Positions 31,299 to 40,902 of a stretch of DNA of 64,000 nucleotides are shown here, one piece after another. This DNA is from Blastocystis hominis (Eukaryota > Sar > Bigyra > Opalinata > Blastocystidae). The translations under genes and the position numbers were made by a program. The stretch spans positions 1-64,000 of the forward strand of contig NW_013171822.1 in NCBI RefSeq assembly GCF_000151665.1. The letters run 5' to 3'. The notes under the pieces were generated by a model. The model worked only from the letters and a program-made list of their open reading frames with translations. It did not search any database and was not told where the DNA came from. Numbering within the stretch: the stretch's first letter is position 1; the number at the start of each line of letters is the position of its first letter.

Positions 31299-33794
31299 AT
31301 GGATGAATACGTTGCTACAATTCCGATCATTCGATTCAAACCACACAAAGTGAAATCGAGAAACATGATGGACAAGATGTTGAATCGATATTTCGATAAA
31401 GTCGTTGAAAGTGAATTCAATCAACAGCGAATGAGGAGCGAACAATGGCGACAGAAGCGAACCTTGTTTGATTCGTACATGAATCTCTCACCTGCTGAAC
31501 GTCGTCGTGTATCCGTCTCTGACATGCGTGGATATCAAATGCAGCGAATTGACGATGAGAACGTACTGTTGTACTCATTCGAGGACAACGTGGTCTACAA
31601 TGCCAAAATTGACAGACAATTCAACAAAATCGTTGTCCAGTCTGTGAATCACGAGTTGTCTGATATGGAGAAACGAGCTGTGTTTGATAATCCATTTGGA
31701 TATGAGCCAGTATCACCCTATCGTATCAAGTATAAGAGAACACAGGTTGGCGATGCACAAATCGTGAATATACCTGGTGATCTTGGAGACAGCATCAACG
31801 AAATGAAGGATGCTGCTAATGCCATAACGGGTGCAGCTCAACAGATGGGAGATAGTATCAACACATTTGCTCAACAGACTGCAATGATTCATAATGATTT
31901 TTCTGGCTTGCGAGATAATGTGACAGCACAAGGTGATCCAGAGCGAACATTCCTGTTGTGGAATGAAGATAATACTACGGTATATGTTCATGGTAAGACG
32001 CAAAAAGTGAAACGAGGTAAACAGCCATACAAGGATTTGGTATCTGCAGGCTATGTTGAACGTGGTCGATGGATGGTCAAACCCGAAGTACAACCTGTGT
32101 ATGTGACGAATGAGATTGTACAACAGATGGATGTGAAGCCCATTATCAAGAAGTTGAATGAAGTGATTAGAGTGATGAAAAGCTTTGATATCCAGGTGAA
32201 CCTTGGCAATATTTATAATGCAATAGCTTATGTAGCACAACGAATCAATTTCCTGGAAGATAAGGACAAGGGTTATCCTAAGATGTTAGAATTGTTGGAA
32301 GGTGTACAAACAAAATTGGAAGATTCTAACGAAGGAATCAAGTTGTTAAGTGAGAATTATGCTAAAGTGGTAGAAAGCATTGCTACAGGAGATGAAAAGT
32401 TGTCGAAGGAAATTGGTGACTTGGTAAATCAACAGAAAGCTGTGATTCAGGAGAGTAATAGATATCTGCAAGGAGTCGAAGCTCGTCTCCAAGGAATTGA
32501 AAACAAACCTGATCCTCCTGCAATTGCTGATATCCAAGCATTGATTCCAACACAAAGTGAAATGCGAATCGATGATTTGATGAAGTTTATGAAGGAGCAG
32601 TACGATGATTTCTTGAAACAGTGGCTTGAGCGAAATAGCTCCATTCAACAATTCGTATCTGGTGAGTTGGGAAAAGCATATGAAGAAATCAACAAACGGT
32701 TGGTTGAATCATTCAATCGTTTCGCACCTATGTTTAGAAATATTTCTAATAGAATAGCGCTTATGAATATGAAACTGGTAACTCTGGGTAAACAACTTGA
32801 AAACGGACAGACTCAAACTGCGAACCTGTTGACAAATGGATTCACTACCATGGGTAATCAGCTTACTGATAATCAGACTCACACGACTAACTTGTTGACA
32901 AATGGCATAAATGCAGTTGGTGATAAACTTGCTGATAATCAGACTCAAACGGCGAACCTGTTGACAAATGGGTTCACTTCCATGGGTAATCAACTTACTG
33001 ATAATCAGACTCACACGACTAACTTGCTGACAAATGGGTTCACTTCCATGGGTAATCAACTTGCTGACAATCAGACTAAAACGGCGAACCTGTTGACAGA
33101 TGGTATTAATGCAGTTGGTAATCAACTTGCAAATACTCACTCTCAGACGGCGAACCTGCTGACAGATGGCATTAATGCAGTTGGTAATCAACTTGCAAAT
33201 ACTCAACTGACCCGGGATCAATTGTATCAAGATTTGTATCAGCAGAATATGAGAGGAATCATTCAGAATTTCATGGATGCCATTTACCAGGGATATGCAA
33301 ATCTCATGAATCAACCACTCAGACAAACTGTGATCTATTTGGGTGATCGTCAACCTGAGGTTGTAAATACTCAAAGATTCACACCTCAAGCAATCGAACA
33401 AGTGAATCGAGCTGCAGCTTTGATTGAGGGAGTTGAAAACAGGGAGAATGGTCCTAATGATGAATGGGAAGGTGATGATACTCGTGAGGATTTCATTGCT
33501 TTCTCAAGTCTACTTGCTCGCAATTTCAACAATCCTGTCTTCTCTCAATTCGCAAGTGATCTTGGATTCTCACGTCTCTTCAGAGCTTATCGTGATCGAA
33601 ATTCAGATTCCGAACTGTTGCAATTCTTCGTGAGAGTAGCTAATAGTAAGGACTTAACTCCGGAATATTTGAACTACATGAAAGAAAAGATCAAACGTAA
33701 TGCCGTCGTGATAGATCAAAATTTCGAAGAATATCTGCGAAATACGTACAACACAATCAAGGATATGTTCATTACACAGGGTTTCAATGGCTAA
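31299..33794 (+). CDS. Polinton coiled-coil repeat protein (831 aa)
   Basis: The N-terminal 190 residues are basic and mixed. A short adaptor-like module (TVYVHGKTQKVKRGKQPYKDL..GYVERGRWMV) sits near residues 225-260, and a long helical region follows (about 265-500). Between about 505 and 645 lie about seven tandem ~20-residue repeats of the type Q(T)ANLLTNGFTSMGNQLTDN, a heptad-like pattern expected to form a trimeric or dimeric rod. The C-terminal 180 residues are globular. It may be a fibre, tether or scaffold of the virion; no enzyme motif. TAAATG start context. Confidence 0.75.
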   Translation: MDEYVATIPIIRFKPHKVKSRNMMDKMLNRYFDKVVESEFNQQRMRSEQWRQKRTLFDSYMNLSPAERRRVSVSDMRGYQMQRIDDENVLLYSFEDNVVYNAKIDRQFNKIVVQSVNHELSDMEKRAVFDNPFGYEPVSPYRIKYKRTQVGDAQIVNIPGDLGDSINEMKDAANAITGAAQQMGDSINTFAQQTAMIHNDFSGLRDNVTAQGDPERTFLLWNEDNTTVYVHGKTQKVKRGKQPYKDLVSAGYVERGRWMVKPEVQPVYVTNEIVQQMDVKPIIKKLNEVIRVMKSFDIQVNLGNIYNAIAYVAQRINFLEDKDKGYPKMLELLEGVQTKLEDSNEGIKLLSENYAKVVESIATGDEKLSKEIGDLVNQQKAVIQESNRYLQGVEARLQGIENKPDPPAIADIQALIPTQSEMRIDDLMKFMKEQYDDFLKQWLERNSSIQQFVSGELGKAYEEINKRLVESFNRFAPMFRNISNRIALMNMKLVTLGKQLENGQTQTANLLTNGFTTMGNQLTDNQTHTTNLLTNGINAVGDKLADNQTQTANLLTNGFTSMGNQLTDNQTHTTNLLTNGFTSMGNQLADNQTKTANLLTDGINAVGNQLANTHSQTANLLTDGINAVGNQLANTQLTRDQLYQDLYQQNMRGIIQNFMDAIYQGYANLMNQPLRQTVIYLGDRQPEVVNTQRFTPQAIEQVNRAAALIEGVENRENGPNDEWEGDDTREDFIAFSSLLARNFNNPVFSQFASDLGFSRLFRAYRDRNSDSELLQFFVRVANSKDLTPEYLNYMKEKIKRNAVVIDQNFEEYLRNTYNTIKDMFITQGFNG

Positions 33795-33813
33795 TGAAGG
33801 GGGAGGCGATGTA

Positions 33814-33853
33814 GGGAGCAACTTCGTTGCTCCCGGGAAGCCTTCGGCTTCCC
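33814..33853. repeat. Double hairpin, intergenic
   Basis: GGGAGCAAC-TTC-GTTGCTCCC joined to GGGAAGCC-TTC-GGCTTCCC, just past the stop of the coiled-coil gene. Confidence 0.85.
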
Positions 33854-33880
33854 GTATTTCTTTTCACTTTGTACGAGATA

Positions 33881-33920
33881 GGGGGCACGAAGTGCCCCCG
33901 GGGAAATCTACGATTTCCCC
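33881..33920. repeat. Double hairpin, intergenic
   Basis: GGGGGCAC-GAA-GTGCCCCC joined to GGGGAAATC-TAC-GATTTCCCC, immediately before the ATACATAAATG start of the next gene. Confidence 0.85.
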
Positions 33921-33928
33921 ATACATAA

Positions 33929-34909
33929 ATGGCAATTCCATTCACTGTTGATATATCTGCTTTCTATGGCGAACCCGATTTCCGAGAACAGGATAGTGGA
34001 ACGATCGTGGATCGACGCAAGACATTGAATCTTCACAAGGAACTCGAAGCACCAGTAAACAACACGTCAAAGAGAGGGAAGAAACGAGGGGCGACGAAGC
34101 GAACTTCGGCGAAAAGTGCTGGCGCCATTGCTTTCAATGGGGCGACCAAGGACACCGGTGGTGCCATTGGCTTCTCTTCGGACACAGGTGGCGCCTTGGC
34201 ATTCAATGAAGCGCAATTGATGAACGAGCTGACTGGTCTCAAGAAGGGCGGAGCACTTGGTACTCTCGCTGCCACGATCATCCCAGCGCTCATTCAGATG
34301 GCTCCACAGATCATCTCGAGTCTCAAAAGTTTGATTAGTGGTAAGGAGGGAGGTGCACTGAAATTCGGAGGAGCTTCTGCTGTGTTCCTCAATGGAATCA
34401 ACCCATCCGATTACGACGACGTGTTGAAGACCATGAAAGCCATCGAACGACAAAGTAAAAACATTGAAGTCCGAGGTGGTGCCTTGTACGCTGGTTCAAG
34501 TCGTGTTGGTACGTTCTTCAAGAATGCTTGGAACAAGATCAAAGGTTGGTACGACAACAATGCCGAGAAGTTGAAACCCATCACCGATATTCTGGTGAAT
34601 GCTGGCACGAATGCTGCGAATAACGCGATCAACAAGGGATTGAACTATGTGAACCAGAAGACAGGATCGGATACCGTGAAGCAGCTCGCGAATGTGATAG
34701 GTGACATGGCGAAGGGTACGGTTAGTGATGTAGCAAACCAGATTCAGGGAAAGGAAAGCAAAGCCGGCACTGGCTACGATATTTCTGACCTGGATAACGA
34801 GACACAAGCAATTGAAGTCCCGACGAAAAAAAAGAATCGCATCCTCACAGCCCTTCCACAGAACGAGAACAAGATAGAGAAGTCAGTGATTCGAAGGAGA
34901 GTGTACTGA
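33929..34909 (+). CDS. Polinton Gly/Ala-rich membrane-active-type virion protein (326 aa)
   Basis: The N-terminal 60 residues are followed by a basic patch (KRGKKRGATKRTSAKS) and several GGA(L/I)xF motifs. A hydrophobic stretch (GTLAATIIPALIQMAPQIISSL) and an amphipathic helix (RVGTFFKNAWNKIKGWYDN) come next, then a Lys/Arg-rich end. The mix of GGA motifs, which could be protease sites, with an amphipathic helix resembles adenovirus pVI/pX-type minor proteins. It lies directly before the protease gene. Role inferred, not proven. Confidence 0.6.
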   Translation: MAIPFTVDISAFYGEPDFREQDSGTIVDRRKTLNLHKELEAPVNNTSKRGKKRGATKRTSAKSAGAIAFNGATKDTGGAIGFSSDTGGALAFNEAQLMNELTGLKKGGALGTLAATIIPALIQMAPQIISSLKSLISGKEGGALKFGGASAVFLNGINPSDYDDVLKTMKAIERQSKNIEVRGGALYAGSSRVGTFFKNAWNKIKGWYDNNAEKLKPITDILVNAGTNAANNAINKGLNYVNQKTGSDTVKQLANVIGDMAKGTVSDVANQIQGKESKAGTGYDISDLDNETQAIEVPTKKKNRILTALPQNENKIEKSVIRRRVY

Positions 34910-34950
34910 GGGGCAGCGTTGCTGCCCCGGGAGGAAGCTCTGCTTCCTCC
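34910..34950. repeat. Double hairpin, intergenic
   Basis: GGGGCAGC-GTT-GCTGCCCC joined to GGAGGAAGC-TCT-GCTTCCTCC, between the Gly/Ala-rich protein gene and the protease gene. Confidence 0.85.
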
Positions 34951-34968
34951 GTACTAAGTAAACTTTAT

Positions 34969-35370
34969 ATGCACGGATACATGAATGTGGATGCTGAACC
35001 AATGACTTTCGATGAAGTTCGAAAACTGGCCAAGCAACTCGAGATACCCGACTTCGATGTGATGGAATTGGACAAGTACAAGTCCTTGGCAAAGAAGTAC
35101 AAAGAACCAGCGAATTGCATCATCTGGATACCCTTTGAAGACGGTGGTAAGCTCGGTCATTTCGTGTCTTGCTTCCGTGAAGACGATGGCACACTGAACT
35201 ACCAGGACAGCTTTGGCGAGATGAATGACTTCCCGTTGGCAGGTACGAACCGTGTGTTCCGTGTGAACAAAGTGAAATATCAGTCGATCTTTGCCAACAA
35301 CTGTGGCTACCTGGCACTCCTTCACTTGTACACGCACGACGCTGTTGACCCGGCTATCCAGAGGGTGTAA
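34969..35370 (+). CDS. Polinton adenain-like cysteine protease (133 aa)
   Basis: Small C5/Ulp1-fold protease. The putative catalytic residues come in order: His in KLGHFVSCF, an acidic residue in LNYQDSFGE, and Cys in NNCGYLALLHLYTH. Adenain and Polinton proteases process capsid proteins during maturation. The size is short but spans the core fold. It stands between virion genes, as is typical. Confidence 0.85.
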   Translation: MHGYMNVDAEPMTFDEVRKLAKQLEIPDFDVMELDKYKSLAKKYKEPANCIIWIPFEDGGKLGHFVSCFREDDGTLNYQDSFGEMNDFPLAGTNRVFRVNKVKYQSIFANNCGYLALLHLYTHDAVDPAIQRV

Positions 35371-35395
35371 GTGTAAAACTCCATTTTCACTTTGG

Positions 35396-36805
35396 CTATG
35401 TCAAATCGTACTTGGAACGCAGTCCTTTGCCTTTCTTCTGCTTTGGAGCGACTCTATCACTCGGAGCCTTGGGAAGCTTCGCTCCTCCTACCTCCCAGTT
35501 CTGCGTTCCATCTCTCGGTTTCTGTACGAACTGGAATTCCTTGGTATTGATGGCTTTGCTGTAGTCCTGTGGTTTGATTTCAACGGCTTCTTTGATGTCC
35601 AAGAGATTGTAAGTGCGTGCCTTATTCACTTTGGTTTGCGTGGTCTGCTTCGTGCATGGGGAAGCGTAGCTTCCCCGGGGAGCGAAGCTCCCCCTGCGTC
35701 CTAATTCTTCTTCGAGTTGCTGCACTTGTCGTTGTTTCTCTTCCACTTCTTTGCGTTTTCGTTCATCACTCAATGCCTTCGGTAACTTCGATCGCATCTT
35801 GTTGATTGCTTGTTGTTTGCTACTCAGCTCGTATGGGACGTACTCGACTAGCATGTCATCGTCCAAGTAGTACCATCGTGTGTGCATGCCCATCTGGATA
35901 TCACGAAGTACCTCGGATAGATTACTCGGTGGTGGTATCTTCATTTTGCGCCACAAATCCTCTCGTCCAAGGATGTCGTAGTACAAGAAGATTCGAGTGG
36001 CATTATCGATGATCTTGTTGCTCAATCGAGAGAATCCTTGGAATGCAATGAAGCAACTGGTCTTCCGATGTCGACTCATGCAAGCCATGGTGTCCATGAA
36101 GTTGACCACCCAGTGATCGTTCGGCTTCGTGTACAAGTCGTCGAAGATGTAGATGGACGGATACGTGGTGTCGTTGTAGATCGCCACACTTGATCCATCG
36201 TCATTCAATTGTTTGTACGCGACGTCCTCGCTGTCCGTGAATTCAGGACGCACCTCGCTATCCGTGTTGATCCATTGCGTCTTGATGCCTGCTTTGTTGG
36301 CGACATGTTTGAGCACTTGTGGACACTTGTTTTCATAGCTCACCTTTCCCATGAAGAAGCAGATCTTGTCGAACGAGTGAGGTATCTCGTAGCACAACTG
36401 GTTGATGAGGAACGACTTGCCCGACTTGCTAGGAGCAATGATGAGTGTGAATTGATTGAGGAATGTGTCCTGACAATCGAGTTCCCAGTCGAACTTCATA
36501 ATGCCCATGCTCTCCTTGTTCTGTCGAAGGTCCTGCAACTGCTCGTCAATGGTTTGCTCTGGCTGGATGTAGTCGGCTAGTTCTCTCAGTATTTTGGCAT
36601 ATTGCTTGCTCTTCTCTTCATCGGTCTCATTCTCCATCCGTTGTTTGATGGTATCCTGCATTACTTCGGCTTGATTGAGCGTATTTTCTGTTCTTCTCGT
36701 CAATCGTTTGTTGTTGTACGGACATCGATGGTTAAATCGTCTTATTCGATTCTTGATAGCGAGCAATGTTGTATCAATGTTGGGAATGTACGGACTATCT
36801 TCCAT
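35396..36805 (-). CDS. Polinton genome-packaging ATPase (FtsK/A32-like, 469 aa)
   Basis: Walker A in LIIAPSKSGKSFLINQL (about residues 130-145), Walker B in SIYIFDDLYTKPNDHW, and a sensor-like SCFIAFQGFSRLSN stretch. This matches the A32/HerA-FtsK ATPases that pump DNA into capsids of Polintons, virophages and large DNA viruses. The C-terminal 100 residues are charged and low in complexity and contain an in-frame double hairpin (35658-35694) encoding RGSFAPRGSYASP. Start in AAGTAAATG context. Confidence 0.88.
   Translation of the reverse strand: MEDSPYIPNIDTTLLAIKNRIRRFNHRCPYNNKRLTRRTENTLNQAEVMQDTIKQRMENETDEEKSKQYAKILRELADYIQPEQTIDEQLQDLRQNKESMGIMKFDWELDCQDTFLNQFTLIIAPSKSGKSFLINQLCYEIPHSFDKICFFMGKVSYENKCPQVLKHVANKAGIKTQWINTDSEVRPEFTDSEDVAYKQLNDDGSSVAIYNDTTYPSIYIFDDLYTKPNDHWVVNFMDTMACMSRHRKTSCFIAFQGFSRLSNKIIDNATRIFLYYDILGREDLWRKMKIPPPSNLSEVLRDIQMGMHTRWYYLDDDMLVEYVPYELSSKQQAINKMRSKLPKALSDERKRKEVEEKQRQVQQLEEELGRRGSFAPRGSYASPCTKQTTQTKVNKARTYNLLDIKEAVEIKPQDYSKAINTKEFQFVQKPRDGTQNWEVGGAKLPKAPSDRVAPKQKKGKGLRSKYDLT
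35658..35694. repeat. Double hairpin inside ATPase coding sequence
   Basis: GGGGAAGC-GTA-GCTTCCCC joined to GGGGAGC-GAA-GCTCCCC, flanked by TGC on both sides (a possible 3-bp duplication). It keeps the ATPase frame open. Confidence 0.85.
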
Positions 36806-36885
36806 TTACTTTGGTATGCATGGTGACCAAAGTGAAAAAAGGTAGCCACGGTGACCACGGTGACCAAAGTGAAAAAGAACGTTAT

Positions 36886-37422
36886 TTACAAGAAATCACA
36901 CTCGTATACACTATTCATGCACTTGACTTTGATTTGGGTTGCGCTGAGTGAGGTGAAGGAGAATTTCTCCCCATTAGTCTTACTCGTGAATTCATTGCTC
37001 GAACCGGTGAGTACGATATCGATCGTTGCGTCCTTGTATTCACGAAGATCAGTACAGGGTACATTTCGTAGATCGATCTTGATCGGTTTCTTGTCGTTAT
37101 TCACGATCTTCGTGCTCGGACTCAATTTCACTTTGAACTGGATCTCACCATCGTATTCACTGTACGATCGACTCTCTTTCTTCGTTTCATCAAGAATTCT
37201 TTTGAACTCTTCCGATTGCTCCTTGGGAAGTGTGATGGAGATAGTGTTGAATTGCTTCTTCTTGTCAGTGTTGAACTTTGAGTTATCACCCACGAAAACA
37301 ATGGTAGCATCGGTGATCTTACAAACATACTTCGCCGATTCGCCTTCTTTCTTGAATCCAGTGGAAGTGAGAGACACATTGGAAGCATTGGAAAGATCGA
37401 AAACCTGAATCTTGTTGCTCAT
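36886..37422 (-). CDS. Polinton unknown beta-rich protein (178 aa)
   Basis: No known domain recognised. Predicted mostly beta strands with Lys-rich loops (for example TITLPKEQSEEFKRIL, FKVKLSPSTKIVNN), which could suit a nucleic-acid-binding or capsid-associated role. It lies on the same strand between the ATPase and capsid genes. Confidence 0.6.
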   Translation of the reverse strand: MSNKIQVFDLSNASNVSLTSTGFKKEGESAKYVCKITDATIVFVGDNSKFNTDKKKQFNTISITLPKEQSEEFKRILDETKKESRSYSEYDGEIQFKVKLSPSTKIVNNDKKPIKIDLRNVPCTDLREYKDATIDIVLTGSSNEFTSKTNGEKFSFTSLSATQIKVKCMNSVYECDFL

Positions 37423-37472
37423 ATCTATTTATATTTATTTATTGAAATCTTTAAGTGATATTAGTTAGGCGT

Positions 37473-37575
37473 GGGGAAGCTTGGGAGGCAAAGCCTCCCG
37501 GCGGAACGAAGTTCCGCCAAGTTACGCTCCCACCTGTGGGGCAGCATAGCTGCCCCGGGAGCGTTTTACGCTCCC
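37473..37575. repeat. Cluster of hairpins, partly nested
   Basis: GGGGAAGCTT is followed by a double hairpin (GGGAGGC-AAA-GCCTCCC, GGCGGAAC-GAA-GTTCCGCC), then GGGGCAGC-ATA-GCTGCCCC and GGGAGCG..CGCTCCC. The inner pair reappears in inverse at 42252-42288, again next to AAGCTTCCCC, so the block has been copied within the element. Confidence 0.82.
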
Positions 37576-38876
37576 ACTGTATTGGCACGGATCATGATGA
37601 GGTGCATCTGGATCGTATTCCCGCCGTTGGGTGCATTTGCCACAGTGTTGTCCAATTCGATTTCGAACTGGATCTGATTCGATGCTCGCATCGGGAACCA
37701 CTCGGCCAACGGGAAGGCAAAGATGCGGAACTGTTTCAACCAGGTCTTGTACGTCAACAGCGTGTCATACTCGTCGGAACGACTATTGCAAAGATAGTCC
37801 ATCCATTCGAAGAACGTGTGATCAATGCCGTCGGGTGTGTTCGTATTGTCCACATTGATGATGCGCTTCTGTTCACCAGCGATGTTCAATGAGATCCGCT
37901 TGAATCGCACATCAAGGAGTTCCGAGAAATCACCATAGTCGTCCGTGAACATCATGAACATCATCTTGACGGGGAAGTTGACCAACACACGATCATCGAT
38001 GAATCCCTGTCCACTTGGAATGCGGAACGTCTTGGTCATGATCTGGTTCTTCACCAACTGAGTGTCCTCAGGATCGAACGTCGAATCATCGCTCGTCTTG
38101 TAACTGTGATACCACAGCGTGCACGTATCGAAGTACACACCACTGAAAGCCGTGTCGGCGGGTATGCCATCCGGGGTGGCTGCGGTCTCGATATTGCCTC
38201 CTTCGATGAAGAAGTATGCATCATCGTTGGTGGGATAGATCTGAGCATCCATCTGCGTGAGATTGATGAATCGTTCCTGCGAACATCCTTCGAAGATATC
38301 CGCAAAGTTCACATTGATCGTCGTGTATGCCATGGTCGAATTGGCTGGTTGTACGAACTTGAGCATGTTGTAGAACAACTTGCCGTCATAGGGTCGACCC
38401 ATGTTAACCGCAGCTCTCTCGGTTTTATCGTCATCACCATCGTAGTCACGACCATCGTAGTAGATGTAGGACAGCTCCTTCAGTCCTTCGTTCACCACAT
38501 TGTTGTGCTTGTTGTCCGTGAGCGCATTCAAGAGTGACCGGATCTGACCGATGTTTTCATTGTCAGCACTCAGAGGTAAGGACGCCAAGTTCTCACCATT
38601 CCAATAGGTGTACGTGACCTTCGTGTTGTTCACGATGCCCGACATGTTCTTCTTCACTGGAACATAGAAAACCTTGGGTGCACCAGTTCCATTATTTGCC
38701 AATCCGGTGATCTTGAGCTTGAAGGTCATTCGAGACTTGTACAGATTGAAGTACACGTCATCACCAGATGGTGCGATCGTCCAATTGATCACATCGGTCG
38801 ACTTGATGTTATTGGTCTGATTGCTGAACACAATCTGCGATTCGTAGTTATGCACAGGAGGAATTGTAGTTGCCAT
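37566..38876 (-). CDS. Polinton major capsid protein, probable (436 aa)
   Basis: Its size and place beside the ATPase and protease fit the double jelly-roll capsid protein of Polintons. Strand-rich segments include YESQIVFSNQTNNIKSTD, DVYFNLYKSRMTFKLKI, FRIPSGQGFIDDRVLVNFPV and the C-terminal YKTWLKQFRIFAFPLAEWFP followed by QIQFEIELDNTV. The N-terminal half has a variable insert. No direct motif proves the fold; the call rests on length, composition and synteny. Start in TAATAAATG context. Confidence 0.75.
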   Translation of the reverse strand: MATTIPPVHNYESQIVFSNQTNNIKSTDVINWTIAPSGDDVYFNLYKSRMTFKLKITGLANNGTGAPKVFYVPVKKNMSGIVNNTKVTYTYWNGENLASLPLSADNENIGQIRSLLNALTDNKHNNVVNEGLKELSYIYYDGRDYDGDDDKTERAAVNMGRPYDGKLFYNMLKFVQPANSTMAYTTINVNFADIFEGCSQERFINLTQMDAQIYPTNDDAYFFIEGGNIETAATPDGIPADTAFSGVYFDTCTLWYHSYKTSDDSTFDPEDTQLVKNQIMTKTFRIPSGQGFIDDRVLVNFPVKMMFMMFTDDYGDFSELLDVRFKRISLNIAGEQKRIINVDNTNTPDGIDHTFFEWMDYLCNSRSDEYDTLLTYKTWLKQFRIFAFPLAEWFPMRASNQIQFEIELDNTVANAPNGGNTIQMHLIMIRANTVGA

Positions 38877-38884
38877 TTATTATA

Positions 38885-38973
38885 GGGCGAGAATTTTCAT
38901 TCTCGCCCGGGGAGCCGCAGACAGGGAGGCGACAATGTCGCCTCCGGGAAACCGAAGGTTTCCCAGGCTCCCC
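38885..38973. repeat. Nested hairpin cluster at divergent promoter
   Basis: GGGCGAGAAT..ATTCTCGCCC, then GGGGAGCC..GGCTCCCC whose loop holds GGAGGCGAC-AAT-GTCGCCTCC and GGGAAACC..GGTTTCCC. It lies between the capsid gene and the fibre-like gene, which point away from each other. Confidence 0.82.
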
Positions 38974-39013
38974 GATTACTATAGGGAGAAAAATCGTTCT
39001 CGCCTTATAATAA

Positions 39014-40315
39014 ATGTCAACCTCATCAGAGAAACTTGTATATCTCCAGAATGGAGTGTTCAAACGCAAGGAGATGACGACTGGTCTCCAGTACTACCAT
39101 AATGGAGCATTCAAGACCTTCCCACTACCAAGTGGGAATGGCACCTTCGTGCTCAGCAATTACAACAACGACTTCACCTGGGTTGATTCGGGTGCCGTAG
39201 TACCCGATCAGCCTGAGGAGTTCACCACGCTCGACAACTCGTACTTCAAAGACAGCAACAGCCAGGCGATCACCATTGCCACCAGAGGAACGATTCCGTA
39301 CTTTGTCAACAATAGCACATTCGGCGGACTCGATCTGCCGGGTAGTGGCAAGTACTTGCTGAACATAGAGGACGATGGTGAGCCTTCATTCTCGACATTC
39401 AGTAAGTCTACGATCAGCACGGAATTAGGTTTCGGCAACACGTCGAACAAGTACGCTATTGTCAACTGGAATTCGACAATTAGCTCACATACAAACCTAT
39501 TCCTGCCAGATCAGTCCGGGACGTACATCTTGAAAGCAACGGACGCTGGTGCTTTTGGAAATACCTACGAATTCAGCGAATTGAATGCCGTAGGACTGTT
39601 CCACGAAGCTCTCGGGGTAGAGTCAACGAACCTGAGTATTATTGCTTACAAGGGCAATAGTGCATTCGGTGTGGATGTGCCTGCGATGAATAGCTCCTCA
39701 GGCTACTTCGTCTTCAAGAACGAAAAAAATACTGAACTACCCACGACGAGCATCCTTAACTCCACAGTAATCTACCAGGACATCCTCGGTTGCACTAACA
39801 CGGAACGCTGCCTTGTGTACAACGATGGATCGAGTGTGAGCAAGTTGACCGTGCCGACTACAGCAGGATCATACGTCTTGAACGTTAGTAGCAGTGGAGT
39901 ATCCTTTTCAACACCACCTGCCAAGTTCTCCAAGACGTTCACGTACTCTTGGTCTGGTAGTGGTCATAGCGTCGTATCCGAGACACTCGGATCAGACAAT
40001 TCGAACTTGACGGAAGATCTCACGTTATCTTCGAACAGCAAGTACCTGGTCACGATCGATTTGAGTCTCAAGTGTGGTAACTACGAGCAGGCACTCGTAG
40101 GCTTTACAAGCACACCGACCTTGGCAATCACTACGTTTCGAGCAACGTTGCTGAAGACAACACTTGACAACCCGACCCCAACAATGAACGTCTCTGGCAC
40201 ATCTATATTTTCACCGTTAAAAGATGGTGGATTACAACTCGTTGTGTCACGCAGTGGTGATACAACCATCTCGCACTTATACTCGAACTTCCAAGTAACC
40301 ATCGTCGAACTTTAG
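39014..40315 (+). CDS. Polinton fibre-like attachment protein (433 aa)
   Basis: It has repeated units of the type LP(x)2-4SGTYxLxxxDxGxxF, e.g. LPSGNGTFVLSNYNNDFTW, LPGSGKYLLNIEDDGEPSF, LPDQSGTYILKATDAGAF, VPTTAGSYVLNVSSSGVSF. The pattern is common in phage and virus tail-fibre shafts. The last ~130 residues form a separate beta-rich head (FTYSWSGSGHSVVSETLG to the end). Ser/Thr/Asn-rich. A receptor-binding role is inferred. Start in TAATAAATG context, divergent from the capsid gene. Confidence 0.72.
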   Translation: MSTSSEKLVYLQNGVFKRKEMTTGLQYYHNGAFKTFPLPSGNGTFVLSNYNNDFTWVDSGAVVPDQPEEFTTLDNSYFKDSNSQAITIATRGTIPYFVNNSTFGGLDLPGSGKYLLNIEDDGEPSFSTFSKSTISTELGFGNTSNKYAIVNWNSTISSHTNLFLPDQSGTYILKATDAGAFGNTYEFSELNAVGLFHEALGVESTNLSIIAYKGNSAFGVDVPAMNSSSGYFVFKNEKNTELPTTSILNSTVIYQDILGCTNTERCLVYNDGSSVSKLTVPTTAGSYVLNVSSSGVSFSTPPAKFSKTFTYSWSGSGHSVVSETLGSDNSNLTEDLTLSSNSKYLVTIDLSLKCGNYEQALVGFTSTPTLAITTFRATLLKTTLDNPTPTMNVSGTSIFSPLKDGGLQLVVSRSGDTTISHLYSNFQVTIVEL

Positions 40316-40503
40316 GGGAGCCGAAGTCTGCAACGGGCAACCGTGTCGTTTAGAACAATAAGGGCGTCCCTAGGGATAACAAGGATGGTCCATCCATTCT
40401 TATCCCAATAGACAGTCCTTGTTGCCCTAAGCGACATGGTTGCCTGTTGAAGAGACCAAATGGGAGCAATTGCTGCAGCCAAAGTGAAAAAAGGCTACCA
40501 TAT

Positions 40504-40902
40504 TTACTTTGGAGGCAGTCTAACGTGAAAGCGGGAAGACTTACTATCCTTTGTCTCCCCAAGTCTTCTCAATCGATCGCATTCGAGTTGATCAAATGCA
40601 ACACCATCGATATCGATGTCAATCATCCCATTCAATGCACGCACTCGATGACCCTCGATATCATAGATATCAGGATCTAAACCGTTGAACTCAGCTAACT
40701 CCTTGTGCGCATTCACGTACTTATCTTTATAACATGCTTTCTCGAGAAGTAGCTCAATATCAGGTGAATAGAACGACACGTATGGTGGATTATACTCGTC
40801 GTGATAATTTGCACCCTGTGGATCCTCGACGAACGAGTTGATCATGTCGTGCACGTATTGTCGTGCAATCTGGCTTCGCTCTTCAGTCATCCAACAGTTC
40901 AT
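40504..40902 (-). CDS. Polinton unknown protein (132 aa)
   Basis: Acidic, mixed alpha/beta protein with no recognised motif. The C-terminal basic end (KSSRFHVRLPPK) contrasts with an acidic middle (DIDIDGVAFDQLECD). It lies between the fibre-like gene and the integrase. Confidence 0.5.
   Translation of the reverse strand: MNCWMTEERSQIARQYVHDMINSFVEDPQGANYHDEYNPPYVSFYSPDIELLLEKACYKDKYVNAHKELAEFNGLDPDIYDIEGHRVRALNGMIDIDIDGVAFDQLECDRLRRLGETKDSKSSRFHVRLPPK

Noticed and set aside
32709-33401. 230-aa antisense frame with regular repeats
   Set aside because: It is the complement of the rod repeats of the 831-aa Polinton gene; the regularity is inherited from them.
33814-33920. GC hairpins as bacterial-type transcription terminators
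   Set aside because: They lack T tracts, come in pairs, lie inside coding regions as well, and the host is a eukaryote.
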